Assembly: GCF_900110165.1 (NCBI RefSeq)
Contig: NZ_FOCQ01000005.1
Coordinates: forward strand, 124,001 to 188,000
DNA length: 64,000 bases
Direction of reading: 5' to 3'
From: Lihuaxuella thermophila
Lineage (GTDB): Bacteria; Bacillota; Bacilli; Thermoactinomycetales; Thermoactinomycetaceae
The notes beneath the pieces were generated by a model. It was not told the DNA's origin. It searched no databases and saw nothing but the letters and a program-made list of their open reading frames with translations. The first letter of the stretch is position 1. Each line of letters begins with the position of its first letter. The translations under genes and the position numbers were made by a program. Of the stretch, positions 25,939 to 35,805 are shown one piece after another.

Positions 25939-26780
25939 TCCGTGCAAAATTGAGATCCAAGCTCTCTTTGGCCCTGACTTATCTCATTCTGGTCGTCGGG
26001 ATGGTGGTTTGCGTCTATCCCGTTCTTTGGGTGATCGGCGCCTCACTGAGTCCGGGGGAAAGTGTTTTTTCATCCACCCTGATCCCGAAAAATGCCACGT
26101 TGGATCACTATCTCTGGCTGTTTACCAGTCCGGACAGCCAATATGTGACCTGGTATGCAAACACGTTGAAAATTGCCTCCATCAATGCCGTGTTGTCGGT
26201 ATTGATCACGACGGGAACGGCTTATATTTTTTCGCGCTATTCATTTGTGGGCAGAAAATACAGTTTGATGACTTTTCTCGCCTTGCAGATGTTCCCTTCG
26301 ATCATGACCATGGTGGCACTCTATCTCTTGTTAAATATGCTGAATCTCCTCGACAGCCATTGGGGGTTGATCCTGATCTACGCTGGTGCGCAAATTCCCT
26401 TCAATACGTGGTTGGTGAAAGGGTATTTCGACACGATTCCGCGGGGGCTGGATGAAGCGGCCAAAATCGACGGCGCGAGCCATGCGACCATCTTCTTCCG
26501 GATCCTATTGCCCCTGGCCAGACCGATCATTGCCGTCGTCTTCTTGTTTAACTTTATGGGGCCGATGACCGATTTTTTGCTGCCGCAAATCGTGCTCACC
26601 AGTCCGGAAAACCAAACGTTGGCGGTCGGCCTGTTCAATTTTATCAATGACCAATTCGGCAAACGGTTCACTTTGTTCGCCGCCGGTTCAGTGTTGGTTG
26701 CTTTGCCGGTTGCCATCGTCTTCCTGTCATTGCAACGCTATTTTATCTCCGGATTGACGGCAGGTGCGAGCAAAGGATAA
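25935..26780 (+). CDS. malG: Maltodextrin ABC transporter permease MalG/MdxG
   Basis: A 281-aa permease with six membrane helices. The EAA loop is DEAAKIDGASHATIFFRILLPLARP, and the N-terminal MalG-type LSLALTYLILVVGMVVCVYPVLWV helix is present. It begins inside the malF stop (four-base overlap), so the pair is translationally coupled. It ends 28 bases before the neopullulanase start. Together with MalE and MalF it makes an importer that lacks its own ATPase gene. Confidence 0.93.
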   Translation: MIRAKLRSKLSLALTYLILVVGMVVCVYPVLWVIGASLSPGESVFSSTLIPKNATLDHYLWLFTSPDSQYVTWYANTLKIASINAVLSVLITTGTAYIFSRYSFVGRKYSLMTFLALQMFPSIMTMVALYLLLNMLNLLDSHWGLILIYAGAQIPFNTWLVKGYFDTIPRGLDEAAKIDGASHATIFFRILLPLARPIIAVVFLFNFMGPMTDFLLPQIVLTSPENQTLAVGLFNFINDQFGKRFTLFAAGSVLVALPVAIVFLSLQRYFISGLTAGASKG

Positions 26781-26808
26781 TCGGGGCAAAGAGAGGGTGG
26801 AACACAAT

Positions 26809-28584
26809 ATGATGAAAGAAGCGGTTTACCATCGGCCGGGAGGGCCATTTGCCTATCCGGTGACTCCCCGGCAATTGCGTGTTCGGCTGCGGGCCAAAAA
26901 AGGAGATCTCGACGCGTGCCGGGTGTGGTGCGCAGACCGCTATGCGGGAGACAAGGAGGAGGGGAGCTGGACGGTTTGCCAAAAAGTTGCTTCCGATCAG
27001 CTTTTTGATTACTTTGAAGGCCTGATTCCCGGTGAAACCAGGCGAATCAAGTATGTGTTTCATTTGAGGGATGTCTCCGGCGAGGAATGGTGGCTGGGTG
27101 AAACCGGATTGGAAAAGGAGAGGAAAGAAGCCGGCGTTTTTCAGTATGCCTATATTCATCCGACGGAAGTGTTTATGACTCCCGAGTGGGCCAAGGACGG
27201 GGTGGTGTATCAGATTTTTCCCGAGCGATTCCACAACGGAGACAAATCCAATGACCCGCGGGGAGCAGAGCCGTGGACAGCCGATGCCAGACCGCGTCAT
27301 GACAGTTTCTACGGCGGAGATTTGCAGGGAGTGATCGACCGCCTCCCCTATCTGGAACAGTTGGGGATCAGCGCCATCTATTTTACGCCTATCTTTTTGT
27401 CTCCGTCCCATCACAAGTACGACACGGCGGATTATTATCAGATCGACCCGCAGTTCGGTGAGATGTCCACGTTTAAGGAGCTGGTCCGGGAAGCGCATCG
27501 GCGGGGGATCAAAGTGATCCTTGACGCGGTATTCAATCATTCGGGCGACCAATTTTTTGCGTTTCAGGATGTGCTGAAATACGGGGAACGGTCGCGATAT
27601 AAAGATTGGTTTCACATTGACAGCTTTCCGGTTGTGCAGGAGCCGGAACCCAATTATGAAACATTCGCCAATCAGGTTGCGACGATGCCCAAGCTGAGGA
27701 CGGAACATCCCGAGGTTCGCGAATATTTACTGCAAATCGTCCGCTTTTGGATGACCGAAACGGGGATTGACGGCTGGCGCCTGGATGTGGCCAACGAGGT
27801 GGATCATCAGTTCTGGAGGGATTTTCGCAAGGTCGTCAAGGAAATCAATCCCGAAGCGCTGATCGTCGGTGAAATTTGGCATGATGCTTCAGCCTGGCTG
27901 GAAGGAGATCAGTTTGATTCAGTGATGAACTATTTGTTCAGAGAAAGCGTACTCCGTTTTTTTGCCACAGGGGAGATCGATGCCAGCCGGTTTGATGCGG
28001 AGCTCACCCGGGCACGGATGATCTACAAGGAACAAGCGGTTCAGGTGATGTGGAATTTGCTTGATTCCCATGACACCGAGCGCTTTCTCACCTCCTGTGA
28101 CGAGTCATTGGAAAAATTCCGGCTGGCTGTGTTGTTCCAACTCACCTATGTCGGAACACCACTGATCTACTACGGGGATGAAGTGGGAATGACCGGAAAG
28201 ACGGATCCTGACTGCCGCCGTCCGATGATCTGGGATGAAAAACTCCAAAATAAACAGCTGCTCGCCTATTACCGGCGTTTGATCTCGATCCGGCGCAACT
28301 CCAAAGCGTTGTCCCGGGGAAGTTACCGAACCTGGCATCTTGACCCGAATACAGGTGTCTATGCTTATGTGCGTCAGTACGGGCGGGAAACGGTGGGTGT
28401 GGTTTTGAACAACAGCAATGAGAAAAGAGCGGTTCGTTTGGATGTTGCGTGGTTCGGGCCGGAATATCTGGTCGATGCCTTGCGAGGAGATCTGATCCAA
28501 GTGAATCAAAGCCAGATTCATGTGGAATTGGCTCCTTACCAAGGTATGTTGCTGATGCAATCGATTGAGCAATCATTGTCATAG
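26809..28584 (+). CDS. Neopullulanase/cyclomaltodextrinase (GH13)
   Basis: A 591-aa intracellular alpha-amylase family enzyme that hydrolyses cyclodextrins, pullulan and maltodextrins. It has an N-terminal Ig-like domain (about 1-120), as in the neopullulanase subfamily that dimerises through it. GH13 conserved regions are VILDAVFNHSG, GWRLDVANEVD (nucleophile Asp), IVGEIWHD (acid/base Glu) and LLDSHDTERF (stabilising Asp). There is no signal peptide. The start was set at the ATG after GAGGGTGG. It acts on the sugars imported by MalEFG. Confidence 0.93.
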   Translation: MMKEAVYHRPGGPFAYPVTPRQLRVRLRAKKGDLDACRVWCADRYAGDKEEGSWTVCQKVASDQLFDYFEGLIPGETRRIKYVFHLRDVSGEEWWLGETGLEKERKEAGVFQYAYIHPTEVFMTPEWAKDGVVYQIFPERFHNGDKSNDPRGAEPWTADARPRHDSFYGGDLQGVIDRLPYLEQLGISAIYFTPIFLSPSHHKYDTADYYQIDPQFGEMSTFKELVREAHRRGIKVILDAVFNHSGDQFFAFQDVLKYGERSRYKDWFHIDSFPVVQEPEPNYETFANQVATMPKLRTEHPEVREYLLQIVRFWMTETGIDGWRLDVANEVDHQFWRDFRKVVKEINPEALIVGEIWHDASAWLEGDQFDSVMNYLFRESVLRFFATGEIDASRFDAELTRARMIYKEQAVQVMWNLLDSHDTERFLTSCDESLEKFRLAVLFQLTYVGTPLIYYGDEVGMTGKTDPDCRRPMIWDEKLQNKQLLAYYRRLISIRRNSKALSRGSYRTWHLDPNTGVYAYVRQYGRETVGVVLNNSNEKRAVRLDVAWFGPEYLVDALRGDLIQVNQSQIHVELAPYQGMLLMQSIEQSLS

Positions 28585-28598
28585 CTGGAGGGACACGG

Positions 28599-30584
28599 AT
28601 GAACAAGAAACCATACCTGATCGATGGTGTGATCGGAAACTCGAAGATGCTTGCGACATTGGACCGGTGCGGGCAGCTGCATCGCCTGTGGTGGCCCCGC
28701 ATCGATTTTCCGCAGCATGTTGAAGAAACGTATGCGGGAATCTGGGTGGACGGAAAAACGGAGTCCGCCTCCTGGTTCCATCAGCAACCGTGGCAACACC
28801 AACAAAACTATCTCGGAGACACACCCATTTTGCGGACAACCGCTTTTGCTGAGGATTTGCGGTTGGAAGTGGTCTGTGAAGATGAAATGGTGCCGGACAC
28901 GGATGTCATGATGCGCCACTACACGATCACCAACCGCGGAGATCAGGAACATTCCCTTATTTTTCTTTATTTTTCGTCGTGTCAAATAGGTGAATCCCCC
29001 CGATACAACACGACGATGTTTGATATGAAACGGGATGCGCTTGTTCATTATCGCGGTGAATATGCGATATCCATCGGGGCTTCTCTTCCCGTATCGGGTT
29101 ATCAGGCGGGCCATGCGCGGCAAAACATCACTCAAAACCGGCTGAACGGAAATCCGATTGCCATGAATGGAGAAGGCGGGCTCTCCTGGAAACTGGGCCT
29201 CCTCCGTCCGGGAGAATCCAAGGAGCTGACTTTATTTATCGTTGCCGGCGAAGGACCGGATCAAGCTTTGAGCGCACTCAATCACGCTCGTAACAAGGGT
29301 CACGCAGCCTTAAGAAAAATCACTCAGGATCACTGGAAGAACTACCTGGCTATGGCCAGACCGGTTCAAACCGGAGTGGAAGCGATCGATCGTTGTTACC
29401 GTCGTTCATTAATCGTATTTAAGCTGATGACCGATGAAACCCACGGCAGCATGATCGCCGCTCCCGAGTTCGACGAAGAGTTCAGCCGCTGTGGCGGTTA
29501 CGCCTACTGTTGGGGCAGGGACGCTGCCTATATTATTGCTGCCGTGGACCGGGCCGGCTATACGCGGATGGGCCGCCAATTTTACCGCTGGGCGTTGAAG
29601 GCACAAAGCAGGGATGGTTCCTGGCAACAGCGTCATTACCTCGACGGAAGGTTGGCTCCGCAATGGGGCTTGCAAATTGATGAGACCGGTTCCATCCTGT
29701 GGGGGATGTGGCAACATTACCGGCTGACCCAAGATCCTTCGTTCCTTGATGAAGTTTGGGAAGCGGTCCAAAAGGCGGCGGACTTTCTCATTCATTTTAT
29801 CGACCCGGAAACGGGTTTACCTCTTCCCAGCCGTGACTTGTGGGAAGAAAGAGACGGCGAGCATACGTACTCCGCCGCTGCCGTGTTTGGCGGGCTCATC
29901 GGCGCTTCAAAAATAGCCGAAGCGCGCGGCTGTGAAGAGCTGGCCAGATTGTGGGCAGGAGAAGCGGAGAAGATGCGCGCTGCTGTTTCTGAAAAGTTGT
30001 GGAACGAAGAACGTCAAACATTTTATCGCGGTCTCAAACTGGCGGTCACTCCGGAGCGGATGGCTGAAGCAGCGGGCGCGGGAAAAAAGGTACAAATCGA
30101 GGTGAATGAAAAAGGGTACGAAACCTGCAGACTCTGGGAAGATCCCGTCATCGATGCCAGTCTGCTGGGGCTTCACATCCCCTTCGGACTTTTTCCGGCT
30201 GATGATGAACGAATGATCCGTACAGCGGATGCGATCGAAAAGTGTTTGACCAGCCATCCGGCAGGAGGAATCAAACGATATGAGGATGATGCCTATATCG
30301 GAGGGAACCCATGGATTCTCACCACATTGTGGCTGGCGATGTACCGGATCAGACAAGGAAAGATCAGGGAAGGAATGAAACTTCTTCATTGGGCTGTCGA
30401 TCACCGCACGCAGCTGGATTTGTTGCCCGAGCAGATCGACCGCCGTACAGGGAAGCCTGCCTGGGTGGTCCCCCTTACCTGGTCCCATGCCATGTTTGTC
30501 CTCACCGTATTGGAATTGATGGATGCAGGCGCGTTTGGTGGAAAACCCGATGAAGGTCATGATGTTGGGTGCAACCCCGGCTGA
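28599..30584 (+). CDS. Glycoside hydrolase family 15 glucoamylase-like protein
   Basis: A 661-aa cytosolic enzyme. The N-terminal beta-sandwich (residues about 1-250) is followed by an (alpha/alpha)6 barrel. GH15 features are CGGYAYCWGRDAAYI, a substrate loop, and WEERDGEHTYSAAAVFGGL with the catalytic acid in the WEERDG segment. The C-terminal block FVLTVLELMD closes the barrel. It would release glucose from maltodextrins together with the GH13 enzyme. RBS GGAGGGACACGG. The bacterial GH15 family also includes trehalase and dextran glucosidase. Confidence 0.9.
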   Translation: MNKKPYLIDGVIGNSKMLATLDRCGQLHRLWWPRIDFPQHVEETYAGIWVDGKTESASWFHQQPWQHQQNYLGDTPILRTTAFAEDLRLEVVCEDEMVPDTDVMMRHYTITNRGDQEHSLIFLYFSSCQIGESPRYNTTMFDMKRDALVHYRGEYAISIGASLPVSGYQAGHARQNITQNRLNGNPIAMNGEGGLSWKLGLLRPGESKELTLFIVAGEGPDQALSALNHARNKGHAALRKITQDHWKNYLAMARPVQTGVEAIDRCYRRSLIVFKLMTDETHGSMIAAPEFDEEFSRCGGYAYCWGRDAAYIIAAVDRAGYTRMGRQFYRWALKAQSRDGSWQQRHYLDGRLAPQWGLQIDETGSILWGMWQHYRLTQDPSFLDEVWEAVQKAADFLIHFIDPETGLPLPSRDLWEERDGEHTYSAAAVFGGLIGASKIAEARGCEELARLWAGEAEKMRAAVSEKLWNEERQTFYRGLKLAVTPERMAEAAGAGKKVQIEVNEKGYETCRLWEDPVIDASLLGLHIPFGLFPADDERMIRTADAIEKCLTSHPAGGIKRYEDDAYIGGNPWILTTLWLAMYRIRQGKIREGMKLLHWAVDHRTQLDLLPEQIDRRTGKPAWVVPLTWSHAMFVLTVLELMDAGAFGGKPDEGHDVGCNPG

Positions 30585-30801
30585 AGCGAAAGAATGGGGT
30601 TCCTTGAGCGGCAAGCGCGGAAGCCGTTTTTGATCCGCCGTCCCCAGCGGCCGATGTGGCCGATCATGCTTTTTCAACGGGGACCGGACACGCACCATCG
30701 CCCCGGCGGGTAGAAAAGAACCGGATGAGAGATTGGGGAAAATAGTGTAAAATCAAGAGTGAATACAATTGCTCCAAGGGATGTTATAAGGAGTTTTTTA
30801 T

Positions 30802-31827
30802 ATGGCAACCATCAAAGATGTGGCAAAATTAGCGGCTGTGTCTCCGTCCACCGTTTCACGCGTGATCGCAGGAAGCAACCGAATCAGTTTAGAGACCAAG
30901 ATGCGCGTGCATCGGGCCATGGAGCAACTCAATTATGTTCCCAATGCGATTGCCAGAAGCTTGGCACGGAGCCATACACGAACCATTGGCTTCACCCTCG
31001 CGCGTCAGGCGGATCAAGCTTTTTCCAATCCTTTTTTTCCTGAAGTGATGCGCGGCATGTCCAGCGTGGCCCAAACAAAGGATTACAATATTCTCCTGTC
31101 GATCAGCCGGACGGCGGAAGAGGAAAAGGCGAAATGTTTGCAGCTGATCCGTGAACGACGGGTCGATGGCTTGATCGTTTCCACTTCGCGCGCCAAGGAT
31201 CCGCTCATCGACGCTTTGATTAAGGAAGACGTGCCCTTTGTGCTTATTGGGCGGAGCATGGAAAAGCCGGTGTTGTCTGTCAATAATGATAATGTCCAGG
31301 CGGCCAGGCTGGCCACCTCGCATCTGATACAACAGGGTTATCATAAAATCGCATTTATTAGCGGAGATACCAATCTGGTTGTCAGTTTGGACCGGATCGA
31401 CGGCTATAAACAGGCACTGATCGAGCATAACCTTCCACTGGCGGCAGAACGAATCGTAGAAGCGGATTTCTCCATCGAAGGAGGGTTTCAGGCTCTGAAC
31501 CGGTTGAAGCAGTCGGGGGTGGAATTTGATGCCGTCATGGCGGCAGACGATTTGTTTGCCTTGGGCGCGCTGAAGTTTGCCGAGCATTACGGGCTCAAGG
31601 TACCGGAAGAGCTGGGGATTGTCGGCTTCAACGATTCACCGCTGATGTCTTTTATCGATCCGCCCCTGACCAGTGTCAAAATTCTCGCTTACGAGTTGGG
31701 GACGGAAGCGATGGAGCTTTTGTTAAATGTGCTGGATGATCCCGAAAAAGCGCGCACCAAGAAAGAGATTGTCATCGCTTCCGAGTTGATCATACGCAAG
31801 TCGAGTCAGAGGTGTGAAGAGGAATAA
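30802..31827 (+). CDS. malR: LacI-family transcriptional regulator of the maltodextrin operon
   Basis: A 341-aa LacI/GalR protein. The helix-turn-helix IKDVAKLAAVSPSTVSRVIAG and hinge helix YVPNAIARSLA are followed by a periplasmic-binding-like core with DAVMAADDLFALGALKF and GFNDSPLMSFIDPPLTSVK. RBS ATAAGGAG. It follows the glycosidases by 217 nt and has its own promoter-like TAAAAT. The two CG-centred palindromes before malE are the obvious targets. The effector is probably maltose or a maltodextrin (inference from context). Confidence 0.9.
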   Translation: MATIKDVAKLAAVSPSTVSRVIAGSNRISLETKMRVHRAMEQLNYVPNAIARSLARSHTRTIGFTLARQADQAFSNPFFPEVMRGMSSVAQTKDYNILLSISRTAEEEKAKCLQLIRERRVDGLIVSTSRAKDPLIDALIKEDVPFVLIGRSMEKPVLSVNNDNVQAARLATSHLIQQGYHKIAFISGDTNLVVSLDRIDGYKQALIEHNLPLAAERIVEADFSIEGGFQALNRLKQSGVEFDAVMAADDLFALGALKFAEHYGLKVPEELGIVGFNDSPLMSFIDPPLTSVKILAYELGTEAMELLLNVLDDPEKARTKKEIVIASELIIRKSSQRCEEE

Positions 31828-31927
31828 AAGACGCATGAAACAGATGAGGCACCTGATCCACGATGTCAGGTGTTTTGTTTTATGTTAGAATGGTGAAGTT
31901 ATTGAAGAGGAGAAAGGAGGGATCCGA

Positions 31928-33091
31928 TTGATCTACTTGGATAACAGTGCCACGACACCGATGCATCCGGAAGTAATCGACGTAATGACGGATGTGATGA
32001 AAAAAATCTTCGGCAATCCATCCTCTTTGCACGGATTGGGGGCGAAGGCCGAACGTCTGGTTGAACAGGCCAGGCAGGTAACCGCGCGGATGCTCGGATG
32101 TACACCGCAGGAAATTTTTTTTACGTCAGGGGGAACGGAAGCAAATAACCTGGCGATTAAAGGAACCCTTGACCGCATTCACGGACGGGGTAAACATATC
32201 ATCACGACAAAAGTGGAACACCCTTCCGTGTATGAAGTGTATGAGCAATTAAAGAAGAGAGGGTGGCGGGTTACTTATCTTTCCGTAGACTCCCTGGGAA
32301 GGGTCAACCCGGATGAAGTCGAAAAAGCGGTAGACGATGAGACTGTCCTTGTGTCGGTCATGCATGTGAATAATGAAGTAGGCACGATTCAACCCATCGG
32401 GGAGATCGGGAAACGTCTCGCCAAATATCCCAAAGTACTGTTCCATGTGGATGCGGTGCAATCATTTGCCAAGCTTCCGCTCTTGCCGGCCAGGGCTCAT
32501 ATTGACCTGCTTTCCATATCCGCACATAAAATTCATGGACCGAAGGGAATCGGTGCCCTCTATGTTCGCAAAAACTTGAGCCTGGAACCGCTGCTGGTCG
32601 GGGGCGGACAAGAAAAGGGGCTTCGCTCGGGTACCGAATATGTGCCGGGAATTGCCGGACTGGCCAAAGCGATTGTGCTGGCGGAACAGAAACGGACAGA
32701 GTTTTTGAGAAACAGTCAGAGGTGGAAAAAAGCGTTTTTAGAGAGGCTTGATGGGAAACTCTCACCCATGATCGTCAACGGTGATATCAGTCCTGAAGGA
32801 TGTGCCCCTTACATTCTCAGCCTGTCGTTTCCCGGCATAAAGTCGGAGGTCCTCGTCCATGCATTGGAAGAGGAAGGGATCTATGTATCGAGCAAATCGG
32901 CCTGCTCATCCAAGGCGGAGATTCCCAGCCGCGTGTTGAAAGCGATGGGACGGACCGACGAAGAGGCGATCGGTTCGATTCGCATCAGCATGGGCTTTCA
33001 AACGACCGCCGAGGAAATGGAAAGATGCGCAGATGTGTTACTTCGTGTCATTCCCCGATTACAAAAGGTAATGAAGGTGCATAAAGGATGA
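31928..33091 (+). CDS. Cysteine desulfurase (NifS/IscS-type, ThiI-partner)
   Basis: A 387-aa PLP enzyme that transfers cysteine sulfur to a protein persulfide. The start is TTG after AAAGGAGG. YLDNSATTP is at the N-terminus, the PLP lysine lies in SISAHKIHGPKGIGALYV, and the persulfide cysteine lies in SSKSACSSK. Group I features and the four-base overlap with thiI identify it as the NifZ/YrvO-like desulfurase dedicated to ThiI, as in Bacillus. Confidence 0.93.
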   Translation: MIYLDNSATTPMHPEVIDVMTDVMKKIFGNPSSLHGLGAKAERLVEQARQVTARMLGCTPQEIFFTSGGTEANNLAIKGTLDRIHGRGKHIITTKVEHPSVYEVYEQLKKRGWRVTYLSVDSLGRVNPDEVEKAVDDETVLVSVMHVNNEVGTIQPIGEIGKRLAKYPKVLFHVDAVQSFAKLPLLPARAHIDLLSISAHKIHGPKGIGALYVRKNLSLEPLLVGGGQEKGLRSGTEYVPGIAGLAKAIVLAEQKRTEFLRNSQRWKKAFLERLDGKLSPMIVNGDISPEGCAPYILSLSFPGIKSEVLVHALEEEGIYVSSKSACSSKAEIPSRVLKAMGRTDEEAIGSIRISMGFQTTAEEMERCADVLLRVIPRLQKVMKVHKG

Positions 33092-34284
33092 AAAGCAATC
33101 TCATTTTGCTCCGTTATGGAGAACTGGCTCTCAAAGGAAAAAATAAATCCGAATTTGAAGACCGGTTGGTGCAGAATATCCGGCAAAAATTGAGCGGCTT
33201 TCCCGGTGTCGCCGTTTCCAAAGCGCATGGCCGGATCTTTGTCGAGTTGAACGACCAGGAAATGGACCCCATCATCCGGGAACTGTCCGAAGTATTCGGC
33301 TTGGTCGGCTTCAGCCCTGCCATCCGCATCCGTTCTGAGCTCGGGGAAATCCAGAAGGCTGCCCTCGAACTGGTGGAACAGAGCTCAGGGATCCGTACCT
33401 TTAAGGTGATCAGCAAACGGGCGGACAAAAAATTCCCCATCGGATCACAAGAACTGAACCATCGTGTCGGCGGATATATTTTGTCCCGCTGCCCGAAGGT
33501 GAAAGTGGACGTTCACCATCCAGATCTCTCTGTTCATGTAGAGGTGCGGGGAACATATTCTTACGTCTATGGGAACGACATTCCGGGACCGGGAGGTTTG
33601 CCGGTGGGATCAAGCGGGAGAGTGATGCTCCTCTTATCCGGCGGGATTGACAGCCCGGTGGCCGGGTATATGGCTTTAAAACGGGGAGTGGAGCTACAGG
33701 CGATTCATTTTCACAGCTATCCGTTTACCAGTGAACGGGCGAAGCAGAAAGTGATTGACCTGGCTCAGATCCTCACCCGTTTTGGGGGGCGCATCCGTCT
33801 CTATGTGGTGCCGTTTACCGAAATTCAGACAGAGATCAATAAGCATTGTTACGAATCGTATTCCATTACCGTGATGCGCCGAATGATGTTCCGCATTTCG
33901 GAGGAGCTGGCAAAGCGAAATCAGGCCCTCGCGCTGGTGACGGGAGAGAGCCTGGGGCAAGTGGCAAGCCAGACGCTGGAAAGCATGAATGCCATTAATG
34001 AGGTGGTTCGCATTCCGGTCCTGCGCCCCCTGATCGGGATGGATAAACACGAAATCATGACCGTCGCCAAAAAAATCGGCACTTATGAAACGTCGATTCT
34101 GCCGTATGAAGATTGCTGCACCGTCTTTTTGCCCAAGGCGCCGAAGACGAAACCCGACAGGGAAGTGGCTGCCAAACAGGAAGCAAGACTGGAGCTGGAG
34201 CGACTCATTCAGGAAGCGGTGGAGGGAACGGAGGTTATCGATCTCGAGCCGGGCCAAAAAGAAGACGAATTCTCCTATTTTTAG
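33088..34284 (+). CDS. thiI: tRNA 4-thiouridine synthase ThiI
   Basis: A 398-aa enzyme that adenylates U8 of tRNA and inserts sulfur. It has an N-terminal ferredoxin-like region and THUMP domain (about 60-165), then the PP-loop LLLSGGIDSPVAGYMALKRG and the FLPKAPKTKP region at the C-terminus. There is no rhodanese domain, as in the Bacillus-type ThiI, which uses the neighbouring desulfurase directly. The Cys pair CCTVF corresponds to the active-site cysteine region. ATG overlaps the previous stop. Confidence 0.95.
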   Translation: MKSNLILLRYGELALKGKNKSEFEDRLVQNIRQKLSGFPGVAVSKAHGRIFVELNDQEMDPIIRELSEVFGLVGFSPAIRIRSELGEIQKAALELVEQSSGIRTFKVISKRADKKFPIGSQELNHRVGGYILSRCPKVKVDVHHPDLSVHVEVRGTYSYVYGNDIPGPGGLPVGSSGRVMLLLSGGIDSPVAGYMALKRGVELQAIHFHSYPFTSERAKQKVIDLAQILTRFGGRIRLYVVPFTEIQTEINKHCYESYSITVMRRMMFRISEELAKRNQALALVTGESLGQVASQTLESMNAINEVVRIPVLRPLIGMDKHEIMTVAKKIGTYETSILPYEDCCTVFLPKAPKTKPDREVAAKQEARLELERLIQEAVEGTEVIDLEPGQKEDEFSYF

Positions 34285-34355
34285 AAGGGGCAGGCGCGTG
34301 AAGCCCCTTGTCCCCTCCGATTTTGGCTGTAACTGTCATGGCCCAAATGGTTTGG

Positions 34356-34637
34356 TCATAAAATATGTATGGATTCTATTTGTCTTGCCAGCGTAAAATC
34401 TTTTTGAGTGATTCCGCCTGAGTCATGGGTGGTTAAAGAAACAGTTACCGCACAGTAACCGATGGTAAGATCGGGATGATGGTTTAACGTTTCCGCTGCT
34501 TCGGCCACTTGTTGGACAAACCGGATCCCGTCCATGTAGGCAGAAAAACGGAATGTTTTGGTAATGGTATCTTTTTCTCGCCGCCAGCCGGGCAATTGGC
34601 GTAATTGCTCCGCGATTTCTTGATCTGTCAATTTCAT
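34356..34637 (-). CDS. Pterin-4a-carbinolamine dehydratase
   Basis: A 93-aa PCD/DCoH family enzyme that recycles tetrahydrobiopterin-like cofactors. The signature is AETLNHHPDLTIGYCAVTVSLTTHDSGGIT followed by KDFTLARQI, with the three active-site histidines HH and TTHD. It is monocistronic on the minus strand. No phenylalanine hydroxylase is in the window, so its partner is unknown. Confidence 0.92.
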   Translation of the reverse strand: MKLTDQEIAEQLRQLPGWRREKDTITKTFRFSAYMDGIRFVQQVAEAAETLNHHPDLTIGYCAVTVSLTTHDSGGITQKDFTLARQIESIHIL

Positions 34638-34744
34638 TCTTGATCGCTCCTCTGCTTAAATTGGAGAAATGATCCACTCAAATCCTACTTATATGATAAA
34701 CTATTGGAGATAGTTTTAGTGTATGAGGGAAAAGGGGACTTGGC

Positions 34745-35425
34745 ATGGATACACAGTTTTGGATCGGCTTTTTTAACATCATCATCTTGGATATCATTCT
34801 CAGTGGCGACAATGCCGTGGTCATTGGCATGGCGGCACGCAATCTGCCCGAGCATCAGCGCAAAAAAGCCATCCTGTTCGGTGCCGGAGCGGCTGTTCTT
34901 CTGAGGGCTTCTTTAACAGCGATCGCCACCTACCTGCTGAAGGTTCCTCTCTTGATGACCGTCGGCGGACTCCTTCTGTTGTGGATTGCCGTCAAGCTGC
35001 TGTTGGAAGAAGGCGAAGACGCGCATGTGTCGGGTGGTGACAACTTGCGAAGTGCGATCAAGACGATTATCGTTGCCGATGTGGTCATGAGTCTGGACAA
35101 TGTTCTGGCGGTTGCCGGAGCGGCGCACGGAAATATTTTTCTCGTTCTGTTCGGACTGGCACTCAGCATTCCGATCATCATGTGGGGAAGCAAGTTGATC
35201 GCCAGCCTGTTAAATAAACTTCCCTGGCTCGTTTACGTCGGTTCGGCGATTCTCGGTTATACAGCCGGGCAGTTGATCGTCGAAGACCCGTTGATCGAAA
35301 AATATCTGCTCCGCGGACTCCATCCCTTGCCTGAGGTGATTCCGGTCATCTTGGCCATCATAGTGGTGATCGCCGGATTGACGCTGCGGAGGGTTATGAC
35401 CAATCAAAAAACGGTTTTGAAGTGA
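34745..35425 (+). CDS. TerC-family (YjbE-type) membrane protein
   Basis: A 226-aa integral membrane protein with about seven helices. The TerC signature is ILDIILSGDNAVVIGMAARNLP at the N-terminus and the internal repeat VVMSLDNVLAVAGAAHGN, each carrying an acidic pair (SGDNA, SLDNV) in the membrane. Members export manganese or supply metal to secreted proteins. No yybP-ykoY riboswitch is present in the short upstream region. RBS AAAAGGGGA. It has its own terminator. Confidence 0.92.
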   Translation: MDTQFWIGFFNIIILDIILSGDNAVVIGMAARNLPEHQRKKAILFGAGAAVLLRASLTAIATYLLKVPLLMTVGGLLLLWIAVKLLLEEGEDAHVSGGDNLRSAIKTIIVADVVMSLDNVLAVAGAAHGNIFLVLFGLALSIPIIMWGSKLIASLLNKLPWLVYVGSAILGYTAGQLIVEDPLIEKYLLRGLHPLPEVIPVILAIIVVIAGLTLRRVMTNQKTVLK

Positions 35426-35426
35426 A

Positions 35427-35458
35427 GCGGCCTCGCTCAAGAGGCCGTTTTTTTTTTC
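35427..35458 (+). terminator. Rho-independent terminator
   Basis: GCGGCCTC pairs with GAGGCCGT, followed by nine or more T, immediately after the TerC gene. Confidence 0.92.
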
Positions 35459-35526
35459 GTTTTCGTGAGAATTGCTTTTCAAAAAGAAAATCCCTCCGGT
35501 TGCCGAGGGATTTCAGAAGTTGTATT

Positions 35527-35601
35527 TGGCTGGGGAGGTAGGGATCGAACCTACGCATCACGGAGTCAAAGTCCGTTGCCTTACCGCTTGGCTACTCCCC
35601 A
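35527..35601 (-). tRNA. tRNA-Gln (TTG)
   Basis: On the minus strand the acceptor TGGGGAG pairs with CTCCCCA, the anticodon arm is ACGGA-CTTTGAC-TCCGT giving anticodon TTG, and the T loop is TTCGATC. CCA is encoded. Confidence 0.93.
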
Positions 35602-35805
35602 TCAGGTTCAGTTTTATTATGTGAGAAGATGAAAAAAGTATGCATCGGACAATTATTTTTTTGGCTAACGAAAAATAAGCAGCGCAAAATTTAAAAAAAT
35701 TATTTAAATTTGTCGAAAGTTAGAAGGTTTTAACGAAATATCGTAGAATTTGTCTACTCATCCATGTTTGGAAATTTTGTCTTAAAAAGGGAGGTGAAAG
35801 GAAAA

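Noticed and set aside
30594-30713. 39-codon frame between the GH15 and LacI genes
   Set aside because: Poor RBS, GC-rich chance frame in intergenic DNA.
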